A DNA stretch of 64,000 nucleotides from an uncultured Bacteroidia bacterium (GCA_902792815.1 CADBAY010000002.1:1-64000); one strand, 5' to 3'. Numbered from the stretch's first letter, positions 6,940 through 16,313 are shown. The notes: a model not told the origin generated them from the letters alone. A program made the numbers and translations.

Positions 6940-9180
6940 ATGGTAGAGTTAATTAATCACGGTGTTTATCTTTTGGACGGTAAGACTATGGTCACCGATC
7001 CCACCGGACTTCCTTCTCCTGACGAAGCCCGCGAGAACACCATTGCTTACGGTATCCTGCGTGCTCACGACAAAGATGGCGCCAAGGGTAAGAAGATGCG
7101 CATCCTCTTTGATGCTATGGCATCTCACGACATTACTTATGTCGGCATTATCCAGACCGCCCGCGCGAGCGGACTCGAGAAGTTCCCCATTCCCTATGCA
7201 ATGACCAATTGCCACAACTCCCTGTGCGCAGTGGGTGGCACCATCAACGAGGACGACCACGTGTTCGGTTTGTCCGCCGCCAAAAAGTATGGTGGCATTT
7301 ATGTGCCTGCCAACCAGGCGGTTATCCACCAGTATGTACGTGAAGAGCTGGCCGGTTGCGGCAAGATGGTGCTCGGCTCCGACTCACACACCCGTTACGG
7401 CTCCCTGGGCTGCATGGGCGTAGGCGAGGGTGGCGGCGAGCTTGTAAAGCAGTTGCTCCGCAATACTTGGGATATCAATGCTCCCGAGGTGGTGCTGGTA
7501 TGGCTCGACGGCAAGCCTCGTCATGGCGTAGGTCCTCACGATGTGGCAATCTCGCTGGTTAAGGCAGTGTTCGAGAGCGGCTTTGTCAAGAACAAGGTGC
7601 TCGAATTCGCAGGTCCCGGAGTAAAGGAACTGCCCATCGACTTCCGCAACGGAATCGATGTCATGACCACCGAAACCACCTGCCTGAGTTCAATCTGGGT
7701 TACAGACGAGACTGTGCGCGAGCACTATCGTACCCATGGCCGAGAGGCCGAGTACCGCAAGCTCGAACCCGGCAAGGTGACCTGGTACGACAGCGTGATC
7801 CGCATAGACCTTTCCACACAGGAGAGCATGATAGCCCTGCCGTTCCATCCCTCTCATGCCGTTACCATTCATGAGCTTCAGGCCGACCCCGTCGGTATAC
7901 TCAAGGGTATCGAAGAAGACGCCCGCAAGCGCTACGGCGATAAGATCCAGGTTGACCTCGTTTCCAAGGTCAAAGACGGCAAACTTGTTGCCGACCAGGC
8001 ACTTATAGCCGGTTGCTCCGGCGGTACCTACGACAACCTCGCTGCCGCTGCAAGCATCATGAAGGGCAAGTCAATAGGCAATGACTACTTTACCATGAGC
8101 TGCTACCCGCAGTCGACCCCCGTTTACCTTGCGACAACCCGCAACCACATTGCCGAGGAACTGCTCGAGGCAGGCGCCGTTATCAAGCCGGCCTTCTGCG
8201 GTCCTTGCTTCGGTGCCGGCGACGTACCTGCCAATAACGGTTTCTCCATCCGCCACACCACCCGCAACTTCCCCAACCGTGAGGGCTCCAAGCCCGGCGC
8301 AGGGCAGATTTCGCTGGTCGCGCTGATGGACGCCCGTTCCATTGCCGCTACCGCTGCCAACGGAGGCGTAATTACCGCCGCAACCGATATCGAGTACGAA
8401 GATACCCACAAGCGTTACGAGTTTGACGACCGCATCTACAAGAGCCGTGTTTACTACGGATTCGGCAAGGCTGACCTCAGCCTTGACCTCCGTTACGGTC
8501 CGAATATTAAGGACTGGCCCACCATGTACCCCATGGAGGAGAACATGCTGCTCGAACTTGCCGCCGTCATCCACGACCCCGTGACTACCACCGATGAGCT
8601 CATTCCTTCCGGCGAGACCTCCAGCTACCGTTCCAATCCTCTTAAGCTCAGCGAGTTCGCGCTCTCAAGGCGTTGCCCTGAATATGTCGGCCTGTCGAAG
8701 AACATCCAGGAGCAGGACCTCGAGCGCCGCGCCGGACAGGTGAGCAGCCATCTCGCCAAGGCCCTCGAGGCTGCCGGAGCTTCTGCCCAGAACACTTCCT
8801 TCGGCTCATGCGTATTCGCCAACAAGCCCGGTGACGGCAGTGCCCGCGAGCAGGCGGCATCCTGCCAGAAGGTGCTGGGCGGCGATGCGAACATCTGCTA
8901 TGAATATGCTACAAAGCGCTACCGCAGCAACTGTATCAACTGGGGCATCCTGCCGTTCACTATCGCTCCCGATACTCCGTTTGACTATAATGTAGGTGAC
9001 TGCGTGTTCGTCCCCGGCATCCGCAAGGCTATCCTTGAAGGAGCGGAAGAGATTGACGCAAAGGTGATTACCAAAGACGGCGTCAAGCCCATCCACCTTT
9101 TCTTCCAGAACCTCACCGCCGACGAACGCCAGATACTGGCCGACGGCTGCTTGATGAATTATTATAAAAACCGCAAATAA
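6940..9180 (+). CDS. acn: Aconitate hydratase (Bacteroidota type)
   Basis: Aconitase interconverts citrate and isocitrate through cis-aconitate using a [4Fe-4S] cluster. The protein has 746 residues. Motifs include MTNCHNSL near 90, LGSDSHTRYGSLG near 145, AGCSGGTYDN near 355 (a cluster cysteine) and CGPCFGAGDVPANNG near 425 (the CxxC cluster cysteines); the swivel domain follows with TSFGSCVF and the YRSNCINWGILPF segment. Several of these are variants of the canonical forms (for example CGPCFG instead of CGPCIG). It begins 28 bp after citCG with no promoter-like box between, so it is probably part of the citrate lyase transcript, and its stop overlaps the icd start (TAATG). Confidence 0.93.
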   Translation: MVELINHGVYLLDGKTMVTDPTGLPSPDEARENTIAYGILRAHDKDGAKGKKMRILFDAMASHDITYVGIIQTARASGLEKFPIPYAMTNCHNSLCAVGGTINEDDHVFGLSAAKKYGGIYVPANQAVIHQYVREELAGCGKMVLGSDSHTRYGSLGCMGVGEGGGELVKQLLRNTWDINAPEVVLVWLDGKPRHGVGPHDVAISLVKAVFESGFVKNKVLEFAGPGVKELPIDFRNGIDVMTTETTCLSSIWVTDETVREHYRTHGREAEYRKLEPGKVTWYDSVIRIDLSTQESMIALPFHPSHAVTIHELQADPVGILKGIEEDARKRYGDKIQVDLVSKVKDGKLVADQALIAGCSGGTYDNLAAAASIMKGKSIGNDYFTMSCYPQSTPVYLATTRNHIAEELLEAGAVIKPAFCGPCFGAGDVPANNGFSIRHTTRNFPNREGSKPGAGQISLVALMDARSIAATAANGGVITAATDIEYEDTHKRYEFDDRIYKSRVYYGFGKADLSLDLRYGPNIKDWPTMYPMEENMLLELAAVIHDPVTTTDELIPSGETSSYRSNPLKLSEFALSRRCPEYVGLSKNIQEQDLERRAGQVSSHLAKALEAAGASAQNTSFGSCVFANKPGDGSAREQAASCQKVLGGDANICYEYATKRYRSNCINWGILPFTIAPDTPFDYNVGDCVFVPGIRKAILEGAEEIDAKVITKDGVKPIHLFFQNLTADERQILADGCLMNYYKNRK

Positions 9181-10391
9181 TGGAAAAAATTAAAATGACT
9201 ACTCCCATCGTCGAAATGGACGGCGATGAGATGACCAGGATCCTTTGGAAAATGATCAAGGATGAACTCATCCTTCCTTTCGTTGACCTTAAGACCGAGT
9301 ATTACGACCTCGGCCTTCCCAACCGCGACAAGACGGAAGACCAGGTCACCGTAGATGCGGCTCTTGCCACCAAGCGTCTCGGCGTTGGTGTGAAGTGCGC
9401 CACCATTACTCCCAATGCCCAGCGTATGACCGAGTACAACCTGCACCAGATGTGGAAGAGCCCCAACGGCACCATTCGTTCCACCCTGGACGGCACGGTT
9501 TTCCGTACTCCTATCACCATCCCCAGCATCCACCCTGCAGTCAAGTTCTGGCAGAAGCCCATCACCATCGCCCGTCACGCTTATGGCGATGTTTACAAGA
9601 GCGTGGATATCGTTACCGATGAACCCGGCGTTGCAAAGCTAGTGTTCGAAGGTGAAAGCGGAAAGAGGGAAGAGGTTATAGTGCAGCAGATGAAGGGCCC
9701 CGGCGTGCTTCAGGGAATGCACAACACCGATAAGTCCATACGTAGTTTCGCCCACGCCTGCTTCCAGTATGCCCTCAGTCTCAAACAGGATATCTGGTTC
9801 GCTACCAAGGACACCATTGCCAAGAAGTACGACGGCCGCTTCAAGGCCATCTTCGAGGAAGTGTTCGAGGAGTATAAAGATCGCTTCGAGGAGGCTGGAA
9901 TCAAGTATTTCTACACTCTAATCGACGACGCGGTGGCACGTGTAATGCGCAGCGAGGGCGGGTTCATCTGGGCTTGCAAGAACTACGACGGCGACGTGAT
10001 GTCCGATATGGTATCAACCGCCTTCGGCTCCCTGGCTATGATGACTTCAGTGCTCGTGAGTCCCGACGGCAAGTATGAGTACGAGGCCGCCCACGGTACA
10101 GTTACCCGTCACTATTACAAGTACTTGCAGGGAGAAGAGACATCCACCAATCCCATCGCTACCATCTTTGCATGGAGCGGAGCGTTCCGCAAGAGGGGCG
10201 AGATGGACAATCTGCCCGAGCTTGTTGAATATGCCAACCAACTTGAGGGCGCCTGCTTCGATACCCTTAACGAGGGTTATGCGACAAAGGACCTTGTGAA
10301 CCTCATGGAAGGTATAACGCCCAAGATGCTTTCTTCCGCCCAGTTCCTCGCAGCCATACGTGAGAGACTGGAGAAGAGGCTTGCAGCATAA
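9180..10391 (+). CDS. icd: NADP-dependent isocitrate dehydrogenase (eukaryote-like homodimer type)
   Basis: The enzyme oxidises isocitrate to 2-oxoglutarate and CO2 with NADP+. At 403 residues it belongs to the type II, mitochondrial/cytosolic-like class rather than the E. coli class. Motifs: PIVEMDGDEMTRILW at the N terminus, the substrate serine region SPNGTIRSTLDGTVFR near 95, YFYTLIDDAVARVMRSEGGF with metal-binding aspartates near 245-270, and EAAHGTVTRHYY near 305, the cofactor-binding element. It shares one base with the acn stop (TAATG). It is the last gene of the unit; the next gene converges with 3 bp between stops. Confidence 0.95.
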   Translation: MEKIKMTTPIVEMDGDEMTRILWKMIKDELILPFVDLKTEYYDLGLPNRDKTEDQVTVDAALATKRLGVGVKCATITPNAQRMTEYNLHQMWKSPNGTIRSTLDGTVFRTPITIPSIHPAVKFWQKPITIARHAYGDVYKSVDIVTDEPGVAKLVFEGESGKREEVIVQQMKGPGVLQGMHNTDKSIRSFAHACFQYALSLKQDIWFATKDTIAKKYDGRFKAIFEEVFEEYKDRFEEAGIKYFYTLIDDAVARVMRSEGGFIWACKNYDGDVMSDMVSTAFGSLAMMTSVLVSPDGKYEYEAAHGTVTRHYYKYLQGEETSTNPIATIFAWSGAFRKRGEMDNLPELVEYANQLEGACFDTLNEGYATKDLVNLMEGITPKMLSSAQFLAAIRERLEKRLAA

Positions 10392-10394
10392 GCG

Positions 10395-11324
10395 TCAGAT
10401 ATTTTCTTTTCGAATGTTGTCCGCCATCGCCTGAGCAAGGCGCTGGCGGGCTTCTTTACTGTACCAGGCTATGTGCGGGGTGAGTTGCAGGCGCTGCGGA
10501 TACTTGCAATGGAGGTATGGATGGTCGGTGGTAAGGGGCTCACTGACGTAGACGTCGATCCCTGCGCCGGCTATACGCTCCTCGTCGATTGCCCTCACCA
10601 GGTCGGCCTCTACGGCAATTCCTCCGCGGCCTGTGTTTACAAGGTATGCCGTGGGTTTCATCTTGCAAAGGCCCTGGTAATCTATGAGAGAGGCTGTGCG
10701 CTCGTTGTATGGTGCGTGGATGCTTATGACATCTGAACTCCTGAGGAGTTCGTCCAGGCTTACCGAAGGGTAGTCCTTGCAGTGCGAGGTGCCGGAGGTA
10801 GAATAATAGATTACCTTCATCCCGAAAGCCACGGCAATTGTCGCCACCTTTTGGCCGATAGCGCCCATTCCGACTATGCCGAGGGTTTTGCCGGCAAGTT
10901 CCGTGAAGGGATGTCCGGCATCGACGTGGATGCTGCCTGCGCTGTATTCGCCGCTGCGGATGTACTCATCGTAGTGGAATGCCCTTCCGGCCAGATTCAG
11001 GATATGCATCCAGGCAGTCTGCGCTACCGAGTCGGTGGAGTATGCGGCAACATTTCGAACTGCGACCCCGCGCTCCCGGCACAAATCTACATTTATATTG
11101 TTGATGCCCGTTCCGGCTTCGCAAATGAGCTTCAGTTTTGGTGCGGCGTCAAGAAACTCTTTGTCGACGATAATCTTGTTGAGCAGAGCCACGTCGGCAT
11201 CTGCGACCCTTTCCCGGGCTTGTTCAGGGGTGGAGGAAGGATAGCATACAAATTCGCCCTGGGCGGCGATTTCGGACATGTCGGCATCACCCATCGTGGC
11301 GGCATCAAGGAATACTATTTTCAT
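10395..11324 (-). CDS. D-isomer-specific 2-hydroxyacid dehydrogenase
   Basis: A 309-residue NAD(P)-dependent reductase of the glycerate/phosphoglycerate/lactate dehydrogenase family, cytoplasmic, probably reducing a 2-keto acid such as hydroxypyruvate or glyoxylate. Visible: substrate-domain LICEAGTGINNI near 75, the Rossmann motif GIVGMGAIGQKV near 145, NTGRGG near 230 with the substrate arginine, a glutamate in YVSEPL near 260, and the catalytic histidine in LTPHIAWYS near 290. Exact substrate cannot be told from sequence; the N-terminal half resembles proteins annotated as glycerate dehydrogenase (hprA). It has its own promoter box and no co-directional partner. Confidence 0.85.
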   Translation of the reverse strand: MKIVFLDAATMGDADMSEIAAQGEFVCYPSSTPEQARERVADADVALLNKIIVDKEFLDAAPKLKLICEAGTGINNINVDLCRERGVAVRNVAAYSTDSVAQTAWMHILNLAGRAFHYDEYIRSGEYSAGSIHVDAGHPFTELAGKTLGIVGMGAIGQKVATIAVAFGMKVIYYSTSGTSHCKDYPSVSLDELLRSSDVISIHAPYNERTASLIDYQGLCKMKPTAYLVNTGRGGIAVEADLVRAIDEERIAGAGIDVYVSEPLTTDHPYLHCKYPQRLQLTPHIAWYSKEARQRLAQAMADNIRKENI

Positions 11325-11344
11325 GGCTCGGTTTATCTTTGATA

Positions 11345-11352
11345 CAAAGATA
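11345..11352 (-). promoter_or_regulatory. -7 box of the 2-hydroxyacid dehydrogenase gene
   Basis: Minus-strand TATCTTTG, a full TAnnTTTG match, 20 nt before the start codon. No convincing TTTG at the expected -33 spacing. Confidence 0.5.
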
Positions 11353-11436
11353 TAAAAAATGCATATATGCGAATTGTATTTTTAATTATGGGCTAAAAAT
11401 ACTAAATACGCGTTAATAAATTATTTTCACCTTTCT

Positions 11437-11673
11437 ATGAAGAGATTATTGCCAATACTATTCTCTGTAGTTCTTTTGTCTGCCTGCGCATCCAATATGG
11501 ACTATGACATATCGGATGGAATAAACAGGGAAGTGACTCTTTTTCAAGATGCTATCACCGTACCCCTTCACAGTCGGACTGACCTACGATCTTTAATGCG
11601 TCTCGTGGCCTCAGTGAAGAGAGGAGATGCGTCTCCAGAACCGCGAGGTGATATCTTTGCGGTGATAGTATAA
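11437..11673 (+). pseudogene. Truncated lipoprotein gene remnant
   Basis: A 78-codon frame begins with a clean lipoprotein signal (MKRLLPILFS..., lipobox LSAC, Cys17) followed by MDYDISDGINREVTLFQDAITVPL, a pattern I associate with the N terminus of much longer Bacteroidales lipoproteins. After about residue 45 the sequence loses character, and the last 63 bases run antisense over the conserved 3' end of nrdG. The simplest reading is the 5' stub of a longer gene whose remainder was lost by deletion against nrdG. It could still make a short lipoprotein. No clear promoter box precedes it. Confidence 0.45.
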
Positions 11674-12078
11674 ACGCTGATTTGTGTCCGGATTGTTAAG
11701 CGGACCGCGGGCCTCTATAAAGGGGCCCGTTTTTACGTAGTCGAACAACTCGTAAAACTCTTCCTCCACGCTTTCCCTGCCGCTGTAGACGGCAGTCTCT
11801 ATGGAAGGATATGTTTCTTTGATATGGCGGGCTAGGCGCAGAAGGGCGTCCGTGTCCTTTCCCTCGCCGAGAAACAGGAAACAAGTGACACCGAAGTTGT
11901 CGGCAATCAGCGAGTCAATGATTTGAGGCGTGAGTTCTTCGCCGATGTCCTTTTTAAGGAAGGGGGAGTGGCATCCAAGGCAATTACCCCGGCAGTTGGA
12001 GATTTCTACTGCCAGGGTAACGCGGTCGGGTATTTCTTCGATGACGATATCCGTCAGCTCAGGAACATACTTAAGCAT
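11611..12078 (-). CDS. nrdG: Anaerobic ribonucleotide reductase activating protein
   Basis: NrdG is the radical-SAM activase that installs the glycyl radical on NrdD. From the chosen ATG at 12078 it has 155 residues and contains the CxxxCxxC cluster motif as NCRGNCLGCHSP near residue 30. A longer open frame reaches 12129 but would overlap nrdD by 59 bases and adds residues unlike the family; the 12078 start gives an 8-base overlap (ATGCTTAA) with the nrdD stop, typical of coupled genes. At its 3' end it overlaps the lipoprotein remnant on the other strand. Confidence 0.93.
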   Translation of the reverse strand: MLKYVPELTDIVIEEIPDRVTLAVEISNCRGNCLGCHSPFLKKDIGEELTPQIIDSLIADNFGVTCFLFLGEGKDTDALLRLARHIKETYPSIETAVYSGRESVEEEFYELFDYVKTGPFIEARGPLNNPDTNQRLYYHRKDITSRFWRRISSLH

Positions 12079-14266
12079 CCTTAGGTGTGTAGTAACGGTG
12101 CGCCGCTTCAACCTGACGAGGCTCGGCAAAGCTGGATACGCGCTTGAGGTAACCGATAACGCGGGTCAAATAGTCGAGGTTCTCGCTGCCGCACTTGGGG
12201 CACTTTGTAAGGGTATCCTTGCTGATGTATCCGCAGTCGTTGCAAACGGTGTTGCGGCAGTTGAAGGTAAAGTAATTGGTGCCGTAGTGGGCCGCCACCT
12301 TGAGAAGCTGGCGGTACTGGTCTTTGCTGAGGTGTTCGGCAATGTTCATATGCAGTGCGGAACCACCGTCGAGATACTTGACGAAATCCTCGCCATGGAG
12401 CTTGAATTTGTCGATCATCGAAACGGTTTCGTCCTCGGGATTGTAGAAGTAGGAACTGTAAAGGTTGTGCTTTGAGGATACGAAATATCCGTCCTTCTTG
12501 TCCCACTTGTAGTTCTTGGCGGCAAGGTTCTCGGCGGGCACGAATTCGGTGTTGAACATGGCGTCCGGGGTCTTGTCCTTGCGGTTGGCGATGTTGATGG
12601 TCTCGAGGATGGTGTTCACGAAGGCGCCGTACTCGGGATTGGGCGATACCTCCAGGCCGAGGAACTCGGCGGCCTCGGTAAGGCCGTTCACACCTACGGT
12701 AAGGTACTGGCGCTTCATATCGATGAAGCCGGCTTTGTAGACGTCAAGCATTTCAGCCTTCAGGAAGTCTTTGATAATCTCGTTGAAAGCGATCTGATAC
12801 TTGTGCACGCGCTCGGTCATCTCGCGTATGTCCTTGCTGATGAAGTTGGTGTAGAGGTCGTCCTTGTCGTAGAAGTTGCTGACGGGGTTGAGGGGCTTGC
12901 CGGCCTCGAGGTGCACGCCGCGCCTCTCGGCGAAATAACGGCGTACGGAGTCCTGGATAAGGCGGTTGAGGTTGATGGTCATAACCGACTTGGAGCCGGT
13001 GCTGACCGAAGCCGTACCCATAGAATACTGGTGTGTAGTATGGTTGTGGCTTGCATCCTCCATGTCTTTGAGGGAGTTGCGCAGACGGCAGCAGCTGCTC
13101 AGGGAGTCGGGGCTGTTGGACAGGTAGCAGAAAAAGCTGTGCCCCTTGGACCACATCTCGGCGGTGAAGTCGGCGTAGTCTTTGTCGGCGAAGTCATCGG
13201 CGCCGTCGGTGAGCAGGGCCATGGTTTCCACGGGGAAGGTGAGGATGTAGTGGTTGCGCTCCTCGTTGAACCAGTTCATGAAGTGCTTCTGGAGCCAGTT
13301 GAGGGTATCCCACTTGGGCGCAGTGCCGTCGGGGAAGCGGAAGTCGCCGAATACACCCTCGAAATAGGGCTTGTCGAAGTAGCCGATGTTCCAGAATACG
13401 GTCTGATAACCGCGGTTGCCGGCGGGCATGTTCATGGAATGGACCACCTGCTGGAAGTAATTGTCGATTACCTTGACAAGGGTGCGCTTCTTGACATTGA
13501 TCTCAACCACGTCCTCCAGGTGCTCGAGATAGTCGTCGCCGTAGTCCTTGCGGACAAAGTAATCGAAGTACATCAGGAACTCGGGAGTAGCTACGGCGCC
13601 CATGAACTGCGAAGAAACGGAATACACCAGGTTGATGAACTCCCCGCAGAAACTCTTGAGGTCGGTAGGGGCTACTGACACGCCGCCGAGCTCCTTGAGA
13701 CCGCTGATGAGGAACGGGTACATGGTGATGGCCACGCAATAGGGGAAACCGGGAGTGCCGCTCTCGTCGTGCTTGTAGAGCACGTGCGACTCCAGGTCTT
13801 TGAGGTACTGGTCGGCAAGATGGCGGCCGTAGAGGGTCTTGATCTTGTCGCACATGATGTAGCGGTTCTGCTTGATGTTGTTCTCCTTGTAGAGTTCGTT
13901 ACCGAGGGTGACGATGTTCTTGCGGGTCACGTTGGCGTTGGCGTCGAACTTGGATCCGGATGCGGCGTTGGTGGCGGCTATATAATCCTTGATGAAGTCC
14001 CTCTTTTTGCGGAGGTCAAGGTCGGCATCGAACTTCTCGATGTATGCGAGCGCCACTTTTTTGTTGATGGACATAAGGGAGTCCACCACCTGGCGGCGGA
14101 TTTCGGAGGAGTAGATTCCGTCGTAGATGTAAAGGTTGTTGATGATTGACACGACGATCGCGTCGTCGCAATATTGACCAGCGGTTTTGTATGCCTCGTG
14201 AATACCACGGGCCAGCTTCGCTTTGTCGTACTCTTCAATCGAGCCGTTGGTTTTACGTACGTCCAT
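12071..14266 (-). CDS. nrdD: Anaerobic (class III) ribonucleoside-triphosphate reductase
   Basis: NrdD reduces ribonucleotides to deoxyribonucleotides under anoxia. The 731 residues include an N-terminal ATP-cone (VRKTNGSIEEYDKAKLARGI), the long ten-stranded barrel, a C-terminal zinc site of four cysteines (CNDCGY...CPKCGS, about 670-690) and the glycyl-radical motif RVIGYL with Gly705. The presence of both ATP cone and zinc finger suggests full allosteric control and activation by NrdG, encoded directly downstream with an 8-base overlap. A TAAATTTG box lies 38 nt upstream. Confidence 0.97.
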   Translation of the reverse strand: MDVRKTNGSIEEYDKAKLARGIHEAYKTAGQYCDDAIVVSIINNLYIYDGIYSSEIRRQVVDSLMSINKKVALAYIEKFDADLDLRKKRDFIKDYIAATNAASGSKFDANANVTRKNIVTLGNELYKENNIKQNRYIMCDKIKTLYGRHLADQYLKDLESHVLYKHDESGTPGFPYCVAITMYPFLISGLKELGGVSVAPTDLKSFCGEFINLVYSVSSQFMGAVATPEFLMYFDYFVRKDYGDDYLEHLEDVVEINVKKRTLVKVIDNYFQQVVHSMNMPAGNRGYQTVFWNIGYFDKPYFEGVFGDFRFPDGTAPKWDTLNWLQKHFMNWFNEERNHYILTFPVETMALLTDGADDFADKDYADFTAEMWSKGHSFFCYLSNSPDSLSSCCRLRNSLKDMEDASHNHTTHQYSMGTASVSTGSKSVMTINLNRLIQDSVRRYFAERRGVHLEAGKPLNPVSNFYDKDDLYTNFISKDIREMTERVHKYQIAFNEIIKDFLKAEMLDVYKAGFIDMKRQYLTVGVNGLTEAAEFLGLEVSPNPEYGAFVNTILETINIANRKDKTPDAMFNTEFVPAENLAAKNYKWDKKDGYFVSSKHNLYSSYFYNPEDETVSMIDKFKLHGEDFVKYLDGGSALHMNIAEHLSKDQYRQLLKVAAHYGTNYFTFNCRNTVCNDCGYISKDTLTKCPKCGSENLDYLTRVIGYLKRVSSFAEPRQVEAAHRYYTPKDA

Positions 14267-14303
14267 TATACAGTGATTTTTAAAAGCATTGGTTAGCGGA
14301 GGA

Positions 14304-14311
14304 CAAATTTA
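14304..14311 (-). promoter_or_regulatory. -7 box of nrdD-nrdG
   Basis: Minus-strand TAAATTTG, matching TAnnTTTG. It predicts a leader of about 35 nt. No -33 match at standard spacing, and no ATCG-rich NrdR-like palindrome was recognised. Confidence 0.5.
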
Positions 14312-14367
14312 GCCAATAGAATCCTCTAAAGAATCACTATGCGCAAGAAGTTTTCAACACACTTATA

Positions 14368-14402
14368 AACAACGGCCCCCAGTGGTGCAGGAGGCCGTTG
14401 TT
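14368..14402. terminator. Stem-loop after the FAD oxidoreductase gene
   Basis: Perfect 10-bp stem AACAACGGCC/GGCCGTTGTT with a 15-nt loop, 37 bp after the oxidoreductase stop on the minus strand. It lacks a following U-tract in either direction, so it may act as a transcript-stabilising hairpin or a non-canonical terminator rather than a standard intrinsic terminator. Confidence 0.45.
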
Positions 14403-14438
14403 GACAAAAAAATGAGGGCGGAGAAAATGCCTTCGGAG

Positions 14439-16292
14439 CTATAATACGTCGAAGGCGAAAACATGTCCTTTCCCGCCTCCCCAAGTGTCGGTTACTACCA
14501 AGCGTACAGCGTCGGCTTTTACCGGCTCGAAGCTAATCTTGTTGAGCCTTACGTAGTTAAGAGGACACTCATAGACAGTTGTCCACTTGCCCTCGACTCT
14601 GGCCTCTATGCGGTATGCCTTTGTCATCATCCACGGCACGCTCACCCTCTCGGTGGTGGCTTCAAGCTTGCGCATGCGCTTTGAACGGATTTTGAACATC
14701 GAATCGAAGATAATGCGGGCGCCGCTAACGCTGACAGGCTTCTTCCAGTTATACTCTATAGAAGAGTCTCCCGGTTCCACCCACACTCCGTTGTCCTTGC
14801 CGTCCCACTGCCGGTCGATACCGTTGCGCAGCACTTCGTTTACAGGGGTGGTGCGTGCGCTGAGAGTCAGGTCGGAAGGTTTGCGCCAGCGATAGGGAAG
14901 CATGCAGTCGTCGTCTTCGAGCATGGACTGGACTTCAGCGATATGGTTCGCACGCACCTCTGCAGGCGTTATGCCCTCGCGGAGAGCGACCGCAGCGCCG
15001 GTGCCGCAGGCCTGGCCAAGCAGTGCTGTGGTGGCCATGACCCTGGTGGCAGAAAGACCCATGTGGGTGCAGGAAATGTCACGTCCGGCAAACATCAAGT
15101 TGGGAACGTTGACAGAATAGAGGCAGTCGAAAGGTATTCCAAAGTAGTCGGGGGATTTATATTCGACGCTGATGCGTCCTTTCTTGTGGAACGCCTCGGG
15201 GTCGTGGTCGTCAAGAGTCCAGCCGCCATATGCAACTACGTCATCGAAGTGGCCGCCGGACAGCACGTCGTTTTGCGTGAGGATATGAGGACCGATGAAA
15301 CGGGTAGATTCGCGCTTGCCCGGCAGGGAGCCTATCCAGTCGAGTTCGTAACCGTTACAGCGTCCGTCGGGATGGTTCTTCATATATTCCCAGATTCCGT
15401 AGGCAATGCGCTTAAGTTCATACTGAATATCCGGTGCGTCGAAAATTGTATCCACCGTGCCTCCGAATTCTATCCACCAGAAGTTGTTGTCTTTGGGACT
15501 GTAGATGCGCTTGTAGTTGAATTTTACGCCGGGGATAGTTGATTTGGGTGTGTCATAATCGAAGTCGGCGTCGGTAAAATGATATGCCCAGTCGGGAGCT
15601 ATGAAAGGGTGGTCTTCATCGGTCTTGCGGAGCTGGAGCAAAATGGAATTACCCATGGTATGGCTGTCTCCTCCCTCTTGAAGGGCGGTCTCGCCGAACT
15701 CATCCGGAAACTCGCGCCCGCGGCGGAACTTTGCTCCGCTGAGGCGGAGGATACCGTCACCGGTGCAGTCGGCGAACAACTTGCCTTTGATCAAGTAACG
15801 TGTATATGCATTTATGTTCCAGGCCTTGACGGCGGCAATGCGGTCACCGTCCATTACTACATCCTCTACCGAAGTGTTCAAGAGGAGCTTTATATTGGGC
15901 TCGCTAACTACCGTGGAGTAAATGACATCGTCCCATAAAGTGTATCTCTGGAGAGGGTTGTAGTAAAAATTCCTCAGCTGCATTTCTTCGAGTATGCCTG
16001 CTTCCTGGTATTGGTCTTTGAGGACGCCGACTATGCCCATTCGCATCTCGCTGGAAGCGTTTCCGCCGAGCACAGGCCTGTCCTGAACCAGGATGACTGA
16101 CGTCCCGTGCCTTGCAGCTGAAACTGCAGCGCATACTCCGGCCAGTCCGCCTCCGGCCACTATAAAGTCGGCCTCAAGAGTTACGTCTTTGATGGTTTTG
16201 GAATTTAACTCCGTGAGCATCTCCTGAGCCCCTGCTTGCAGGGGGAGGGTTATGGCAAGTATCAAGGCGGCCAGCCTGTTGAGATTCTTCAT
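14439..16292 (-). CDS. Exported FAD-dependent oxidoreductase
   Basis: A 617-residue flavoprotein of the FAD-dependent oxidoreductase (FAD_oxidored) family. The ATG at 16292 is preferred over one 24 bases upstream because it opens directly into a signal peptide ending LQAGAQ. Then comes the dinucleotide-binding fold FIVAGGGLAGVCAAVSAARHG near residue 45 and the family segment VLGGNASSEMRMG. A second FAD-contacting region, NLMFAGRDISCTHMG, is near 425, and the last 120 residues look like a beta-sandwich appendage. Relatives in Bacteroidota are often found near polysaccharide or inositol catabolic genes; none are near here. The substrate is unknown. Export of the FAD enzyme implies either Tat-independent periplasmic loading or a signal anchor; no twin arginine is seen. 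Confidence 0.8.
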   Translation of the reverse strand: MKNLNRLAALILAITLPLQAGAQEMLTELNSKTIKDVTLEADFIVAGGGLAGVCAAVSAARHGTSVILVQDRPVLGGNASSEMRMGIVGVLKDQYQEAGILEEMQLRNFYYNPLQRYTLWDDVIYSTVVSEPNIKLLLNTSVEDVVMDGDRIAAVKAWNINAYTRYLIKGKLFADCTGDGILRLSGAKFRRGREFPDEFGETALQEGGDSHTMGNSILLQLRKTDEDHPFIAPDWAYHFTDADFDYDTPKSTIPGVKFNYKRIYSPKDNNFWWIEFGGTVDTIFDAPDIQYELKRIAYGIWEYMKNHPDGRCNGYELDWIGSLPGKRESTRFIGPHILTQNDVLSGGHFDDVVAYGGWTLDDHDPEAFHKKGRISVEYKSPDYFGIPFDCLYSVNVPNLMFAGRDISCTHMGLSATRVMATTALLGQACGTGAAVALREGITPAEVRANHIAEVQSMLEDDDCMLPYRWRKPSDLTLSARTTPVNEVLRNGIDRQWDGKDNGVWVEPGDSSIEYNWKKPVSVSGARIIFDSMFKIRSKRMRKLEATTERVSVPWMMTKAYRIEARVEGKWTTVYECPLNYVRLNKISFEPVKADAVRLVVTDTWGGGKGHVFAFDVL

Positions 16293-16313
16293 ATGATAAG
16301 CAATGATTTTTCG

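Noticed and set aside
12803-13678. Long forward frame (291 codons) antisense to nrdD
   Set aside because: Composed of Val/Glu/Gly-rich sequence typical of the complement of a highly codon-biased gene; nrdD is unambiguous.
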